NCBI RefSeq assembly: GCF_000973625.1
Contig: NZ_CP007501.1
Coordinates: 1,962,293 to 2,026,292 of the forward strand
DNA: 64,000 nucleotides
Reading direction: 5' to 3'
From: Polynucleobacter duraquae
GTDB taxonomy: Bacteria > Pseudomonadota > Gammaproteobacteria > Burkholderiales > Burkholderiaceae
This document shows positions 1-12,993 of this stretch, piece after piece; position 1 is the first letter of the stretch, and every line of letters starts with the position of its first letter. Position numbers and translations under genes: made by a program. The notes beneath the pieces are model-generated. The model did not search any database. It was not told the origin of the DNA and saw only the letters and a program-made list of their open reading frames with translations.

Positions 1-522
1 GAGTTTGATGCTGAGGGGCGTTATGTCGAAGCTCGGTTTAAAAATCTTTCAGTGATTTCCGTGTACATGCCCTCAGGCTCAAGCTCACCAGAAAGGCAGG
101 AAGCTAAGTATCGTTATCTCGACTCTTTCTTACCGCATCTAGTAGAACTTAAGAAATCAGGTCGTGAGATTGTGCTGTGCGGGGATGTCAATATTGCCCA
201 TAATGAGATTGACCTCAAGAACTGGAAAGGCAATCTTAAGAACTCCGGATTTTTACCAGAAGAGCGCGCTTGGTTGACAAACCTATTTAGTAAAGTTGGT
301 TTTGTAGATGTCTACAGAAAACTAGAACCCGAGACTACGGATACCTGCTACACCTGGTGGAGTAATCGTGGTCAAGCGTATGCAAAAAATGTTGGTTGGC
401 GCATCGACTATCACATCACCACTCCCGGGATTGCAGCAAGCGCCAAAAATACTACTGTGTATAAAGATGATCGCTTTTCAGATCACGCGCCACTGACAGT
501 AGATTACGACTGGTCTATTTAA
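1..522 (+). CDS. xthA: Exodeoxyribonuclease III (AP endonuclease family), 5' end cut by window edge
   Basis: The reading frame is open from base 1 and ends with TAA at 520-522, giving the last 173 residues of a protein of the ExoIII/AP-endonuclease family (full members are about 255-270 residues). Visible family motifs are GDVN with a following N in the first third, WRIDYH near the end, and the SDHAPL catalytic Asp-His signature close to the C terminus. The family cleaves DNA at abasic sites and degrades 3' ends during base-excision repair, using Mg2+ in the cytoplasm. The 3' end overlaps the convergent ampG-like gene by 8 bp. The start codon lies outside the window; the GTG at 52 is internal to the domain and is not the start. 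Confidence 0.93.
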   Translation, partial: EFDAEGRYVEARFKNLSVISVYMPSGSSSPERQEAKYRYLDSFLPHLVELKKSGREIVLCGDVNIAHNEIDLKNWKGNLKNSGFLPEERAWLTNLFSKVGFVDVYRKLEPETTDTCYTWWSNRGQAYAKNVGWRIDYHITTPGIAASAKNTTVYKDDRFSDHAPLTVDYDWSI

Positions 523-1849
523 AAACCTGTGAGTCGTGCTTTTTAAATTCCACCACTTTGAAATGAATAGTGAGCCAAATCAGAATTAATACTGGCGCAC
601 CAATAACTGCAGTGCTAATAAAAAAGTTTGAGTAGCCAAAGTGATTTACAAAGACGCCTGAGAACCCAGCCAACCACTTTGGCAATAAGAGCATCATTGA
701 ACTAAACAAGGCGTACTGCGTTGCGGAGTACTGAATATTCGTTAGCGCCGATAAGAAGGCAATGAAAGCAGCTGTGGCAATTCCAGAACTCAGATTATCA
801 GCCGAGATAACCCAGATCAAGCCATGCAAGTCATGGCCCTGCGTGGCAAGCCAAGCAAATAACAAGTTACTGACAGCCGATAAAATTGCACCCAGAAACA
901 AAATCCGCATCACGCCAAAACGTAAGGTAAGGACGCCTCCGACGAAGGCGCCGACCAATGTCATCACTACCCCAAAGACTTTGCTCACTGCTGCCACTTC
1001 ATCTTTGGTGTAACCCATGTCCACATAAAATGGGTTGGCCATAATTCCCATCACCACATCACTAATGCGATAGATGGCAATTAAGGACAAAATTAAAATA
1101 GCGTGCCAACCGTAACGTTGAATAAAATCTGTAAATGGCTCAATTAAAGTTTGATGTAGCCACGCTTTTGCATTTCGGGCTTTTGCTAGCTCAATGCGAA
1201 CAGGCTCTTTACTAAACAAGGTAGTAAGCACACCAACACTGATAGAGAACGCCATACAAAGATAAGCAAATTGCCAGGCGGCTGGATCATAGCCAGTAGC
1301 ACCAGCTTCAGCGCGGGCGGCTAACCAGAGAACACCAGCACCAGACCAAATTAAAGCTAATCGATAGCCTGTTTGATAAGTAGCCGCCAGAGCCGCCTGG
1401 TGATCACTATCTGCAGACTCAATCCGGAAAGCATCCAAAGCAATATCTTGAGTTGCAGAACCAAATGCAACTAGCAGTGCACACCACACAATCGGCGTCA
1501 GCTGCACTTTAGGATCAATACTGGCCATACCGACTAGACCAACAATAATTAGAAATTGCGCAAAAAGTAGCCAGCTACGCCTTCTGCCAAAAAATCTTGA
1601 CAATAAGGGAATAGATAATCGATCTACCAAGGGAGCCCACATCCACTTAAAGGCATAAATCAAGCCAACCCAAGTGAGGTACCCAATCGTGCTGCGATCA
1701 ATGCCAGCCTCTCGCAACCAAAAGCTGAGTGTTCCCAAAACCAGCAGCAGGGGTAGACCAGCGGAGAAGCCCAAGAAGAGCATTCGAAGACATGGCCATT
1801 CGAGATAAACCCGAAAATCTTTCAGCCAGGACTGAGCACTACTAAGCAC
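515..1849 (-). CDS. ampG: AmpG-family muropeptide permease (MFS)
   Basis: A 444-residue, very hydrophobic protein with about 12-14 predicted membrane segments. The N terminus resembles AmpG: a LEWPCLRMLFLGFSAGLPL-like first segment, then an FWLREAGI segment and a WAPLVDR loop. AmpG imports anhydro-muropeptides released from peptidoglycan across the inner membrane for recycling, and in some bacteria this feeds beta-lactamase induction. It is the last gene of a minus-strand run. Its start overlaps the end of metW by 8 bp, suggesting translational coupling, although the two functions are unrelated. Substrate is inferred from family only; another MFS peptide or sugar permease is possible. Confidence 0.85.
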   Translation of the reverse strand: MLSSAQSWLKDFRVYLEWPCLRMLFLGFSAGLPLLLVLGTLSFWLREAGIDRSTIGYLTWVGLIYAFKWMWAPLVDRLSIPLLSRFFGRRRSWLLFAQFLIIVGLVGMASIDPKVQLTPIVWCALLVAFGSATQDIALDAFRIESADSDHQAALAATYQTGYRLALIWSGAGVLWLAARAEAGATGYDPAAWQFAYLCMAFSISVGVLTTLFSKEPVRIELAKARNAKAWLHQTLIEPFTDFIQRYGWHAILILSLIAIYRISDVVMGIMANPFYVDMGYTKDEVAAVSKVFGVVMTLVGAFVGGVLTLRFGVMRILFLGAILSAVSNLLFAWLATQGHDLHGLIWVISADNLSSGIATAAFIAFLSALTNIQYSATQYALFSSMMLLLPKWLAGFSGVFVNHFGYSNFFISTAVIGAPVLILIWLTIHFKVVEFKKHDSQVFK

Positions 1850-2423
1850 GTCGAACGCGGAACAGCGCTAAGCTTCCAAAAAGATTGGGCATCAAGGTAA
1901 CTTGCCGCCCCTCATGCAGGATGCATTGATCCAGAATCTGTAAGCCTAAGCTCGAAGCTAATTTTTCAAAATCAGCCACTGTGAGAACGCGTACATTGGG
2001 TGTGTTGTACCACTGATATGGCAGGCTTTTAGAAACTGGCATACGGCCAAAGCCAACGGCTAAGCGATGCGACCAATGACCAAAGTTCGGAAAAGAAACA
2101 ACCGACTCTTTGCCAACCCGGACGACTTCACGCAAGATCTTTTCAGTTTCATGAATAGTTTGCAGCGTTTGTGAGAGGACAACTGTATCAAAACTATTAT
2201 TCTCAAAGAGCGCCAAGCCCCCTTCCAGATTTTGCTGAATAACGTTCAAACCTTTTTGCACACAAGAAAGTACGCGCGCATCGTCAATCTCAACTCCATA
2301 AGCGTGCACAGGTTTCTGTTTTTGCAAATATTCTAAAAAGCTACCATCACCGCAACCGAGATCAAGCACTTCACTATTAGGTGCAATCCAATTCGCTATT
2401 GCGGCAAAGTCTGTGCGCTTCAT
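1842..2423 (-). CDS. metW: MetW, methionine biosynthesis methyltransferase-like protein
   Basis: A 193-residue class I SAM-methyltransferase fold with the glycine-rich motif [15 protein letters not shown] at about residues 19-33 and a later NFGHW segment typical of MetW. It overlaps metX by 4 bp (ATGA). The metX-metW pair is characteristic of beta- and alphaproteobacteria and other MetX users, where MetW is needed for full acyltransferase activity of MetX in the homoserine branch of methionine synthesis. The gene also overlaps ampG downstream. Identification is secure from the neighbour and motif; a methyltransferase reaction is not established for this family. Confidence 0.93.
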   Translation of the reverse strand: MKRTDFAAIANWIAPNSEVLDLGCGDGSFLEYLQKQKPVHAYGVEIDDARVLSCVQKGLNVIQQNLEGGLALFENNSFDTVVLSQTLQTIHETEKILREVVRVGKESVVSFPNFGHWSHRLAVGFGRMPVSKSLPYQWYNTPNVRVLTVADFEKLASSLGLQILDQCILHEGRQVTLMPNLFGSLALFRVRRA

Positions 2424-3559
2424 GCCTTCACCTCGAGCATTTGTTCAAAATAAGCACGAATCAAGTTGTGATAACGCGGGTCATCCAACAAGAAAGCATC
2501 ATGCCCATGCGGAGCATCAATTTCTGCATAACTGACTTCACTCTTATTGCTAAGTAAAGACTCCACAATCTCACGACTACGATTAGGTGGGAAACGCCAA
2601 TCAGTAGAAAAACTCACAACTAAAAACTTAGCCTGTACTTCGGCTAGAGCGCGATTTAAGCTGCCTTCATAACGACGAGAAGGATCGAAATAATCTAGCG
2701 CCCTAGTAATTAGCAAATACGTGTTGGCATCAAAGTAAACAGAGAACTTGTCACCTTGATGGCGCAAATAGCTTTCAACCTCAAACTCCACATCAAAGCT
2801 AAAGCGATAGTCTTGAGACTCGCCGCTAGGTCTTTGCAGCTCGCGCCCAAATTTTTCAGCCATATCATCGTCAGATAAATAAGTGATATGTCCGACCATG
2901 CGAGCCAACTTGAGGCCGCGCTTAGGCACTACGCCATATTCGTAGTAATTACCACCATAAAAATCTGGGTCAGACAAAATTGCATTGCGAGCTACTTCAT
3001 TAAATGCAATGTTCTGTGCACTCAATTTTGGCGTCGACGCAATTACTAAACAATGTGCAAGACGTTTTGGGAACTGGATAGCCCAAGCTAATGCCTGCAT
3101 GCCACCTAAGCTTCCGCCCATGACTGCAGCAAAACGACGAATGCCCAACTTATCGGCCAAGCGCGCTTGGGTGTTTACCCAATCTTCCACCGTAATTACC
3201 GGGAAGTCTGCGCCATAGGGTTTCTTAGTGGCAGGATTGATACTCATAGGACCAGTGGATCCAAAGCAAGATCCTAAATTATTAACGCCAATCACAAAGA
3301 AGTGATTGGTATCTACAGGCTTGCCCGGCCCAATCATGTTGTCCCACCATCCGATATCTTTTGCATCATCAGGATTGGGTCCAGCCACATGATGTGATGC
3401 ATTGAGTGCGTGACAAACTAGGACAGCATTACTTTTATCGGCATTAAGCTTGCCGTACGTTTCAATAACTAAATCGTAGCCCGATAAAATGGCGCCACTT
3501 TGCAAAGGCAAGGGCTCGGCAAAGTGGATAGTATTTCTAGAGAGATGTAGCTCGCTCAT
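2420..3559 (-). CDS. metX: Homoserine O-acyltransferase MetX
   Basis: A 379-residue alpha/beta hydrolase of the MetX family, which acylates L-homoserine with acetyl- or succinyl-CoA in the first committed step of methionine synthesis. The nucleophile is Ser150 in GGSLGGMQ, and the remaining triad fits Asp320 (STDWRFPP) and His353 (APHGHDAF). The conserved [11 protein letters not shown] and GSCFGSTGP segments are present. Length matches the family. It overlaps slmA upstream and metW downstream by 4 bp each, so the three genes are probably cotranscribed. Whether the donor is acetyl- or succinyl-CoA cannot be decided by eye; many betaproteobacterial members are succinyltransferases. Confidence 0.95.
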   Translation of the reverse strand: MSELHLSRNTIHFAEPLPLQSGAILSGYDLVIETYGKLNADKSNAVLVCHALNASHHVAGPNPDDAKDIGWWDNMIGPGKPVDTNHFFVIGVNNLGSCFGSTGPMSINPATKKPYGADFPVITVEDWVNTQARLADKLGIRRFAAVMGGSLGGMQALAWAIQFPKRLAHCLVIASTPKLSAQNIAFNEVARNAILSDPDFYGGNYYEYGVVPKRGLKLARMVGHITYLSDDDMAEKFGRELQRPSGESQDYRFSFDVEFEVESYLRHQGDKFSVYFDANTYLLITRALDYFDPSRRYEGSLNRALAEVQAKFLVVSFSTDWRFPPNRSREIVESLLSNKSEVSYAEIDAPHGHDAFLLDDPRYHNLIRAYFEQMLEVKA

Positions 3560-4212
3560 TCGGATAGAAGAATGCGAAGACTGATGTCAGACGCTTCAGT
3601 TGGAAGCTTTTTAAAGCCGCTACGAGCAAAGCGATGCCAACGGCCCAAAACATAACTCATCAACATCGCCGCACGGATGCTGACTTCATCTTGAGATACA
3701 TTTGCCCACGTACCGCCTTGAGTTTGGGCAATACGCAGTGCCTGCTTTAAAGATGTCTCAACACGATCAAGCACTTGTGTAATGCGCTCTTGTAAGCGAT
3801 CGTCTTCTTGCAATAGAGCGTCGCCCAAAAGTACGCGGGTCATGCCGGGATTCTTTTCTGCAAAGAATAAGAGCATCTGCAAAATTCCACGCGCTTGCGC
3901 AAGTCCAGACTCTTCTTTTTGATTAATCTGGTTAATCAGACCAAAAACCGTTTGCTCAATAAATGAAATCAGACCCTCAAACATCTGCGCCTTACTGGCG
4001 AAATGTCGATAGAGTGCCGCTTCTGAGACTTGAATTTTTGCTGCCAATGCTGCAGTTGTTACTCGCTCACCCTTGGGGTTTTGCAACATCTCTGCCAATA
4101 CTTGCAAAATCTGGAGGCGACGCTCACCTGGACGTGGGCGCTTACGTGTCTTGCCCTCTTCGGCAGTTGTCGTCTCAATCTCTGAGGCGCTAGGATCAAA
4201 AGAATCACGCAT
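3556..4212 (-). CDS. slmA: Nucleoid occlusion factor SlmA (TetR family)
   Basis: A 218-residue TetR-type protein. After an acidic/basic N-terminal extension of about 28 residues, it has the helix-turn-helix [21 protein letters not shown] (about residues 51-71) followed by a segment [14 protein letters not shown] that closely follows E. coli SlmA, and later [13 protein letters not shown] and DRLQERI. SlmA binds specific chromosomal sites and blocks FtsZ assembly over the nucleoid. The start overlaps nothing upstream, being 22 bp after argB, and the end overlaps metX by 4 bp. A plain metabolic TetR regulator is the alternative, but the similarity around the second and third helices favours SlmA. 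Confidence 0.87.
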   Translation of the reverse strand: MRDSFDPSASEIETTTAEEGKTRKRPRPGERRLQILQVLAEMLQNPKGERVTTAALAAKIQVSEAALYRHFASKAQMFEGLISFIEQTVFGLINQINQKEESGLAQARGILQMLLFFAEKNPGMTRVLLGDALLQEDDRLQERITQVLDRVETSLKQALRIAQTQGGTWANVSQDEVSIRAAMLMSYVLGRWHRFARSGFKKLPTEASDISLRILLSE

Positions 4213-4234
4213 ATTTATATCTCTTGTTCAACTC

Positions 4235-5137
4235 TTAGCGGGAACGAATCATCGTACCGAATGCTTGCTCTGTCAGAATCTCCAGTAATAAGGAGTGCTC
4301 AATTCGTCCATCAATAATGTGTACTGAATTTACGCCACTCTTTGCCGCATCTAATGCAGAAGAAATCTTTGGCAACATGCCACCAGAAATGGTGCCGTCA
4401 GCAAATAAGCCATCAATTTCACGTGCAGTCAGGTCGGTTAAAAGCGTACCGCTCTTATCCATTACACCTGGAATATTGGTCATCATAACTAATTTTTCTG
4501 CATGCAAAATTTCTGCCATCTTGCCAGCCACCAAGTCAGCATTAATATTGTAGGCCTGACCCTCTTCGCTAAATCCGATTGGAGAGATCACCGGAATAAA
4601 GGCATCATCCTGCAACGCTTTTACAACTGCAGGGTTAATCGTATCAATCTCACCAACAAAACCTAAATCAATAGTTCCGCCAGGCTTCTTTTCGTCGGCA
4701 ACCAGCATCTTCTTTGCACGAATCAAGCCACCATCTTTGCCAGTCAAACCAACCGCTTGGCCACCAAAGTGATTAATCAACATCACAATATCTTGCTGCA
4801 CTTCACCGCCCAGAACCCACTCAACCACTTCCATGGTCTCTTCATCGGTCACGCGCATGCCTTGAATAAAAGTGCCAGTCTTACCAATCTTTTTCAGAGC
4901 TTCATCAATTTGTGGGCCGCCGCCATGCACCACTACTGGGTTCATACCAACCAGCTTCAGCAAAATGACATCGCGTGCAAAGCTTTCCTTCAGGCGCTCT
5001 TCAACCATGGCGTTTCCACCGTACTTAATCACAATGGTCTTACCGTGATAAGCGCGAATGTAAGGCAAGGCCTCGGCCAAAATCTCCGCCTTTAATAAAG
5101 GAGAGATGTCACTAATAGTTGGGGATTGCTTTGTCAT
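4235..5137 (-). CDS. argB: Acetylglutamate kinase
   Basis: A 300-residue amino-acid kinase. The phosphate-binding [10 protein letters not shown] lies at about residues 36-45, VVHGGGPQI and the substrate-binding [12 protein letters not shown] are present, and the length is usual for ArgB. It phosphorylates N-acetyl-L-glutamate with ATP in the second step of the cyclic arginine pathway, in the cytoplasm. The long N-terminal helix before the core suggests the hexameric, arginine-inhibited type. It lies 26 bp downstream of dksA and 22 bp upstream of slmA on the same strand; no other arginine gene is in the window. Confidence 0.97.
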   Translation of the reverse strand: MTKQSPTISDISPLLKAEILAEALPYIRAYHGKTIVIKYGGNAMVEERLKESFARDVILLKLVGMNPVVVHGGGPQIDEALKKIGKTGTFIQGMRVTDEETMEVVEWVLGGEVQQDIVMLINHFGGQAVGLTGKDGGLIRAKKMLVADEKKPGGTIDLGFVGEIDTINPAVVKALQDDAFIPVISPIGFSEEGQAYNINADLVAGKMAEILHAEKLVMMTNIPGVMDKSGTLLTDLTAREIDGLFADGTISGGMLPKISSALDAAKSGVNSVHIIDGRIEHSLLLEILTEQAFGTMIRSR

Positions 5138-5163
5138 TGCTACTTTTATATTCGGTCTACTGA

Positions 5164-5652
5164 TTAATCGCCAAACAACTTTTGACGCAGTTCACGACGT
5201 TCTTGCGCCTCTAGCGAGAGATTGGCCGTTGGGCGTGCAATGAGGCGGTTCAGGCCAATCGGCTCACCAGTCTCTTCACACCAACCGTAATCACCAGACT
5301 CAATACGGGCTAAGGCCTGCTCAACTTTTTTCAAGAGCTTGCGCTCACGATCACGCGTGCGCAACTCTAGAGCATGTTCCTCTTCAATCGTTGCCCGATC
5401 CGCTGGATCAGGAACTAAAATATTTTCGCGCAAATGCTCTGTTGTTTCCGAGGCATTTTTCAGAATGTCGCCCTTTAAGGTCAATAACTTCTGACGGAAA
5501 AAATCTAACTGGCCGGCATTCATATAGTCCTTTTCGGACATCTTGAGTAATTCAGCTTCTGTTAAAGGGGCACCTTTGGCAGCTTTTGTGCTTGCCGCTT
5601 TACTAGGGGCTTTTGCTGCAGCCGTAGATTTCGTTGGTGTTTTTACCGTCAT
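5164..5652 (-). CDS. dksA: RNA polymerase-binding transcription factor DksA, cysteine-poor zinc-finger type
   Basis: A 162-residue DksA. A Lys/Ala-rich tail of about 30 residues precedes the coiled coil. The tip residues Asp82 and Asp85 in PDPADRA that reach into the RNA polymerase secondary channel are kept, as is the [11 protein letters not shown] segment. The globular domain carries only Cys125 ([12 protein letters not shown]); the three other zinc-ligand positions of E. coli DksA read Thr, Ser and Ala. DksA amplifies the ppGpp effect on rRNA and amino-acid promoters. This pattern should not bind zinc in the classical way, which recalls the zinc-independent DksA2 group. The upstream neighbour is a COG0523 zinc-type metallochaperone. 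From 5653 to 5766 lies the promoter region, with no gene seen. Confidence 0.93.
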   Translation of the reverse strand: MTVKTPTKSTAAAKAPSKAASTKAAKGAPLTEAELLKMSEKDYMNAGQLDFFRQKLLTLKGDILKNASETTEHLRENILVPDPADRATIEEEHALELRTRDRERKLLKKVEQALARIESGDYGWCEETGEPIGLNRLIARPTANLSLEAQERRELRQKLFGD

Positions 5653-5766
5653 TTCATTCTTTCCATGGATCTAAATCATTATTACTTCATTCTGCCAAAT
5701 TTTTACTACCCTTTTAGCCAATATTTATTAATGTTGGCCGTGGCGCGGGATTGTACTTTAAATTTC

Positions 5767-6828
5767 CTAGACCAAACAGCCCTCAAGCCCAGCCAGCAGG
5801 GTGTCTTTGGGCAAATCTATTCCAATAAAGACCATGCGGGTTTGCTTGGGCTCTGCACCCCATAAACCAGCCATATCACTGCCCATCATCTGATGGACGC
5901 CCTGGAACACGACTTTTCGGTTACTCCCCTTCACATAGAGGACGCCTTTGTAGCGCAACATCTTCTCACCGAAGACCTCCAAAATGCCCCCCAGGAAGTC
6001 TTCTAATTTTTTATGGTCAAAGGGTTTATCACTACGAAAAACGAAGGATTGGATCCGGTCTGTATGGCCTGCATGATCATGGTGATCGTGACTATGATCA
6101 TGACCACAGGTGCTGTGATCGTGATAGTCATGACTGTGATCATGGCCACAAGTAGCGTGATCATGATCATCTTGTCCTAAAAAGTGAGGATCAATATCGA
6201 GCTTCGCGTTCAAATTAAAGCCCTTAAGATCCAAAACAGCATCCAGAGGAACGATCCCTTTAGAAATTCCCTGAATTGGGGCCCGGGGATTCATGTGCAT
6301 TAGGCGATTGCGCAAGGCATCTACTTGGGCAGGCGTCACCAAATCGGTCTTAGTAATAAAGATTTGATCAGCAAAGCCCACTTGGCGCTGTGCCTCTTCA
6401 TGTTCGGTTAATTGTTGCGGGCCATGCTTGGCATCCACCAAAGTGACTACGGCATCTAGAACATAGTGGTCTGCTACGTCGTCATCCATAAAGAAGGTTT
6501 GAGCTACCGGGCCCGGATTAGCCACACCAGTGGTTTCAATAACCACGCGCTCAAAGCTAATTTTTTTGTCCCTACGTTGCTCCCAAAGCTCATTCAGAGC
6601 TTCAACCAGATCTCCACGGATGGTGCAACAAATACAACCATTGCTCATTTGCACAATGTTCTCTTGATTATCTTGAACCAAGATGTCGTTGTCGATATTC
6701 TCTTCGCCAAACTCGTTCTCGATCACAGCAATTTTTTTGCCATGCTCTGCAGTCAGTATGTGTTTGAGCAAAGTGGTTTTGCCGCTACCCAAAAAGCCCG
6801 TGAGAATTGTTACCGGAATTAACGCCAT
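5767..6828 (-). CDS. COG0523 (CobW/ZigA-type) GTP-dependent metallochaperone
   Basis: From the second possible ATG the protein has 353 residues. Walker A GFLGSGKTT sits at about residues 11-19, the metal-binding CICC motif at 65-68 (SNGCICC), an ENEFGE segment lies between them, and the guanine-specificity motif reads TKTD. A histidine-rich loop at about 220-255 with repeated HDH and CGHDH units is typical of zinc-handling members. The CobW C-terminal domain follows (RSDKPFDHKKLEDFL). The family uses GTP to load metal into client proteins, often under zinc limitation. The start at 6828 is chosen because the conserved N terminus begins MALIPVTILTG. The metal is inferred to be zinc or possibly cobalt. 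Confidence 0.9.
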   Translation of the reverse strand: MALIPVTILTGFLGSGKTTLLKHILTAEHGKKIAVIENEFGEENIDNDILVQDNQENIVQMSNGCICCTIRGDLVEALNELWEQRRDKKISFERVVIETTGVANPGPVAQTFFMDDDVADHYVLDAVVTLVDAKHGPQQLTEHEEAQRQVGFADQIFITKTDLVTPAQVDALRNRLMHMNPRAPIQGISKGIVPLDAVLDLKGFNLNAKLDIDPHFLGQDDHDHATCGHDHSHDYHDHSTCGHDHSHDHHDHAGHTDRIQSFVFRSDKPFDHKKLEDFLGGILEVFGEKMLRYKGVLYVKGSNRKVVFQGVHQMMGSDMAGLWGAEPKQTRMVFIGIDLPKDTLLAGLEGCLV

Positions 6829-6894
6829 CTTTGATCCTATCAAAATCTATAAATACATTTCCCAAACGGGAAACCTTCTATCTTACCGAGTTCT

Positions 6895-7896
6895 TCAAGC
6901 TTTGCCGGCTTTCGCACGAGGATGCGCCTTGTCATATGCCTGTGCTAGGTGCTGGAAGTCTAAAGAGGTGTAAATCTGGGTGCTGGCGATGCTGGCGTGC
7001 CCCAACATCTCCTGCACCGCCCTCAAATCCTGAGAAGACTGCAATACATGGCTAGCGAAGCTATGGCGCATCATGTGCGGGTGTACATGGGTAGGAAGAC
7101 CCGCCCGCATGGCTAAGGTGCGTAAGCGCGCTTGAACGGTACGGGGAGACAAACGCGCTCCCGTAGCGGAAATAAATAAAGCCATTGATGCATCTGCCTG
7201 TTCAAGCAAGTCTCGAGCTGCACGCCAAACTTTGAGAGACTGCATTGCTGGTCCACCAATAGGAACTGAGCGACGTTTACCGCCCTTACCCAAAACCGTC
7301 ACCTCTGCAGCATCCCAGTCCAGCCAGCCAGCAGACTCATGTTGACGATCCTTGCTTTGCATCACATCAATTCCCAATAGTTCTGATAAACGCAGGCCAG
7401 AGGAATAAAGCAAATCAATGATCGCAGCATCACGCACCGTCTCTAGATCCTTTTTTTCCTCAGCTTCTTTGACGGCCTGATTTACTAAGGAGAGGGCTTG
7501 CTCAACTGAAAGCGCCTTTGGCAAAGACTTCAAACGTTTAGGTGCTTTTACATCATCAACAGGATTGGCGACTAGGTTTGCAGTAATCCTGCCTGCCTGT
7601 GCATCCTTGCGTGCATCTTTCTCAGTCAACCAGTCATACCAGCCGCGCCAAGCAGAAAGCGCTCTTGCAATCGTGCGAGATGACTTTCCTTTGGAGTGTA
7701 GGCGACCAGCCCAGCGACGTACGTGAGCGTTGCTTACCTTTAACAGGTCAATAGTATCGTCTGCGGCCAGCGTTTGTAACTCGCTTAGATCCATGCGGTA
7801 CGCTTTCAGCGTATGCGGTGAGAGCTGCCTTAATACATGCAGCTCGTACAGATACTCTTGCATCAGGGGATGCAGATTAGCTGGTACTCGGCTCAT
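6895..7896 (-). CDS. xerC: Site-specific tyrosine recombinase XerC
   Basis: A 333-residue tyrosine recombinase. Catalytic residues can be placed: Arg169 (SSGLRLSE), Lys204 (VLGKGGK), His274 and Arg277 (HPHMMRHSF), His300 (LGHAS) and Tyr309 (TQIYT). The N-terminal SAM-like core-binding domain begins around LSPHTLKAYRMDL. XerC acts with XerD at dif to resolve chromosome dimers. The frame stays open upstream to 8055, but that part lies inside the DUF484 gene; the ATG at 7896 gives the family N terminus and a 20-bp overlap with the upstream gene. DUF484-xerC is the standard proteobacterial order, which marks this as the housekeeping recombinase and not an island integrase. Confidence 0.94.
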   Translation of the reverse strand: MSRVPANLHPLMQEYLYELHVLRQLSPHTLKAYRMDLSELQTLAADDTIDLLKVSNAHVRRWAGRLHSKGKSSRTIARALSAWRGWYDWLTEKDARKDAQAGRITANLVANPVDDVKAPKRLKSLPKALSVEQALSLVNQAVKEAEEKKDLETVRDAAIIDLLYSSGLRLSELLGIDVMQSKDRQHESAGWLDWDAAEVTVLGKGGKRRSVPIGGPAMQSLKVWRAARDLLEQADASMALFISATGARLSPRTVQARLRTLAMRAGLPTHVHPHMMRHSFASHVLQSSQDLRAVQEMLGHASIASTQIYTSLDFQHLAQAYDKAHPRAKAGKA

Positions 7897-8551
7897 AAGC
7901 CTGGATGCGATCCAAAGCTGCAGCGGTAAGTTCAGCAATCTGACGCAAATAGAACGCGCCCATATCCGCAGTAAAACGGGACTCGTCTTTGCTTGCCAGT
8001 AAAAGCACTGCGGGTGATTGCGCCATACCAATACTTTTGCCCAATGGCAGGCCAATAGCCACCATGCTTTGCCAGGCAGGATCGATACTCACTTGAGTTG
8101 CCAACAAATCGACACTCGCTGCAGCTAGCTCTTTGGCAGAGCCGCAAAGCGGTGTATCAATCCAAGGTCCGAATGCCGTATTGGGCGACAAGAGTTGGGC
8201 CGACTCGACTTCAAATACCTCTGCCAAACCCGAAGTCACCGCAGACTCTACTTCTGCCTTCGAATTAGCGCTCATCAGACGCAACAGCCAGGCGACTAGA
8301 CTTTGCTGAGTTTTATCATTCCGACTTCCAAAATGAAGCATCTCACTCAGACGACGATTGAGTTCTTGGTTTTGTGTACGCAACAAAGTCATCTGGCGCT
8401 CTTGCAAGGAGACTGCACGATCCCCATGGGGATGCTTCAAGCGAATTTCATTTAAAAGATTAGCGTAACGCTCAAAGAAGCCGGGGGTTGCGCGCAACCA
8501 CTCTGCTACCAATTCTTCTTGCTCGGCTTGCTTAGGATCGATTGCGCTCAT
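7877..8551 (-). CDS. DUF484 family protein
   Basis: A 224-residue protein of the DUF484 family, found next to xerC across proteobacteria. The N terminus has an EELVAEWLRATPGFFERY pattern and then a coiled segment (HGDRAVSLQERQM) leading into a GAF-like domain that ends in a FTADMGAFYLRQIAELTAAAL helix. There is no established reaction; the family looks like a small sensory or scaffold protein. It overlaps xerC by 20 bp, so the two are probably coupled. The upstream gatB stop is on the same strand, 35 bp beyond its start. Confidence 0.88.
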   Translation of the reverse strand: MSAIDPKQAEQEELVAEWLRATPGFFERYANLLNEIRLKHPHGDRAVSLQERQMTLLRTQNQELNRRLSEMLHFGSRNDKTQQSLVAWLLRLMSANSKAEVESAVTSGLAEVFEVESAQLLSPNTAFGPWIDTPLCGSAKELAAASVDLLATQVSIDPAWQSMVAIGLPLGKSIGMAQSPAVLLLASKDESRFTADMGAFYLRQIAELTAAALDRIQAYEPSTS

Positions 8552-8586
8552 CTATCTCTTTCTCGCTTATGTTCTGATTTCATTTT

Positions 8587-10055
8587 TTAGCTCAGCTTTT
8601 TACGTAGCAGCTCATTCACTTGACCTGGATTCGCCTTGCCTTGCGAAGCTTTCATAATCTGGCCTACCAAGGCATTGAATGCCTTTTCTTTGCCAGAACG
8701 GAATTCTTCAACGGACTTCTCGTTGGCCGCTAACACTTGATCAATCATGACTTCAAGCTCACTACTATCGCTAATCTGCTTCAAACCTTTAGCATCAATC
8801 ACTTGATCAACGGTACTGATGGCTTTACCTGCTGCAGCCTCTTCCCACAAGATTGCAAAGATATCTTTTGCAATCTTGTTAGAGATCGTGCCATCTGCTA
8901 CACGAGTTAATAGCGGTGCTAAATGTTTAGCTTTTAGTGGTGCATCCGCAGTAGCAATTCCTGCGCGATTCAGTGATGAAGCAAACTCACCTGCAATTAG
9001 GTTAGCCGCAGCTTTTGCCAAAGTATTACCAACAATCGCTAGTAGCTCTTCAAATATCTTTGCAGTCTCGCGATCTTGCGTGAGTAGTTGTGTGTCGTAG
9101 GCGCTTAAGCCAAATTCACTTTGCCATTGCTCACGAAGCTGTGCTGGTAAAGCTGGCATTTGGCTACGCACATCGGCAATCCAGGCATCATCAATTACTA
9201 CCGGCAATAAATCTGGATCCGGGAAATAGCGATAGTCATTAGCGTCCTCTTTACTGCGCATACTGCGAGTTTCTTGACGATCGGGATCGTATAGCCGAGT
9301 TTCTTGGACAACTTTGCCACCATCCTCAATCAATTCAATTTGTCTACGCACTTCGTATTGAATTGCCTCTTCCAAAAAGCGGAAGGAATTTAAGTTCTTA
9401 ATTTCGCAGCGGGTACCAAATTCTTTTTGGTCTACAGGTCGAACAGATACGTTAGCATCGCAACGGAAAGAGCCCTCTTGCATATTGCCATCGCACACAC
9501 CCAACCACACTACCAATGAATGTAATGCTTTTGCATATGCCACTGCTTCGGCTGCACTGCGCATCACTGGCTCGGTCACAATTTCCAATAATGGTGTACC
9601 AGCACGGTTTAAATCGATGCCGCTCGATGCCTCGCCATGTGGACCTAAGAATCCTTCTTCATGAACTGACTTACCAGCATCCTCTTCCATGTGGGCGCGC
9701 GTGAGCTCTACTACTTTGACTTGATCACCAACCAATATTTCGAGATGACCACCAACCACTATGGGGAGGTCCATCTGGCTAATCTGGTAGCCCTTTGGTA
9801 AGTCAGGATAGAAATAATTCTTACGAGCAAAAATACTTGCTGGTGAAATCTTGGCATTGACGGCCAAACCAAAACGAATAGCATGCTCAACCGCTTGACG
9901 ATTTAATACCGGCAATACCCCTGGTAAAGCCAAGTCAACAGCACAGGCTTGGGTATTTGGGTCAGCACCAAAACGCGTACTAGCACCGCTAAAAATTTTA
10001 GATTGAGTTTGTAACTGTGCGTGGGTCTCAAGACCAATAACGATTTCCCATTGCA

Positions 10056-10059
<4 letters not shown>
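8587..10059 (-). CDS. gatB: Aspartyl/glutamyl-tRNA amidotransferase subunit B
   Basis: About 490 residues from the ATG at 10059, whose ATGA overlaps the gatA stop; the next ATG at 10056 would also serve. The N terminus [13 protein letters not shown], the [16 protein letters not shown] segment and [10 protein letters not shown] are GatB hallmarks, and the C-terminal YqeY-like tail domain is present ([20 protein letters not shown]). GatB binds misacylated tRNA and activates Glu-tRNA(Gln) or Asp-tRNA(Asn) in the GatCAB complex, receiving ammonia from GatA. It is last in gatC-gatA-gatB. A purine-rich ribosome site lies inside the end of gatA. Confidence 0.97.
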
Positions 10060-12969
<2,910 letters not shown>

Positions 12970-12993
12970 TTGACTTAAGCGTCGATTAGGGAA

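Noticed and set aside
6895..7896. XerC in this window as the island integrase
   Set aside because: It sits in the conserved DUF484-xerC context 22 kb away and has the features of the housekeeping dimer-resolution recombinase.
7897..8055. N-terminal extension of XerC
   Set aside because: It lies within DUF484 in another frame and has no recombinase sequence.
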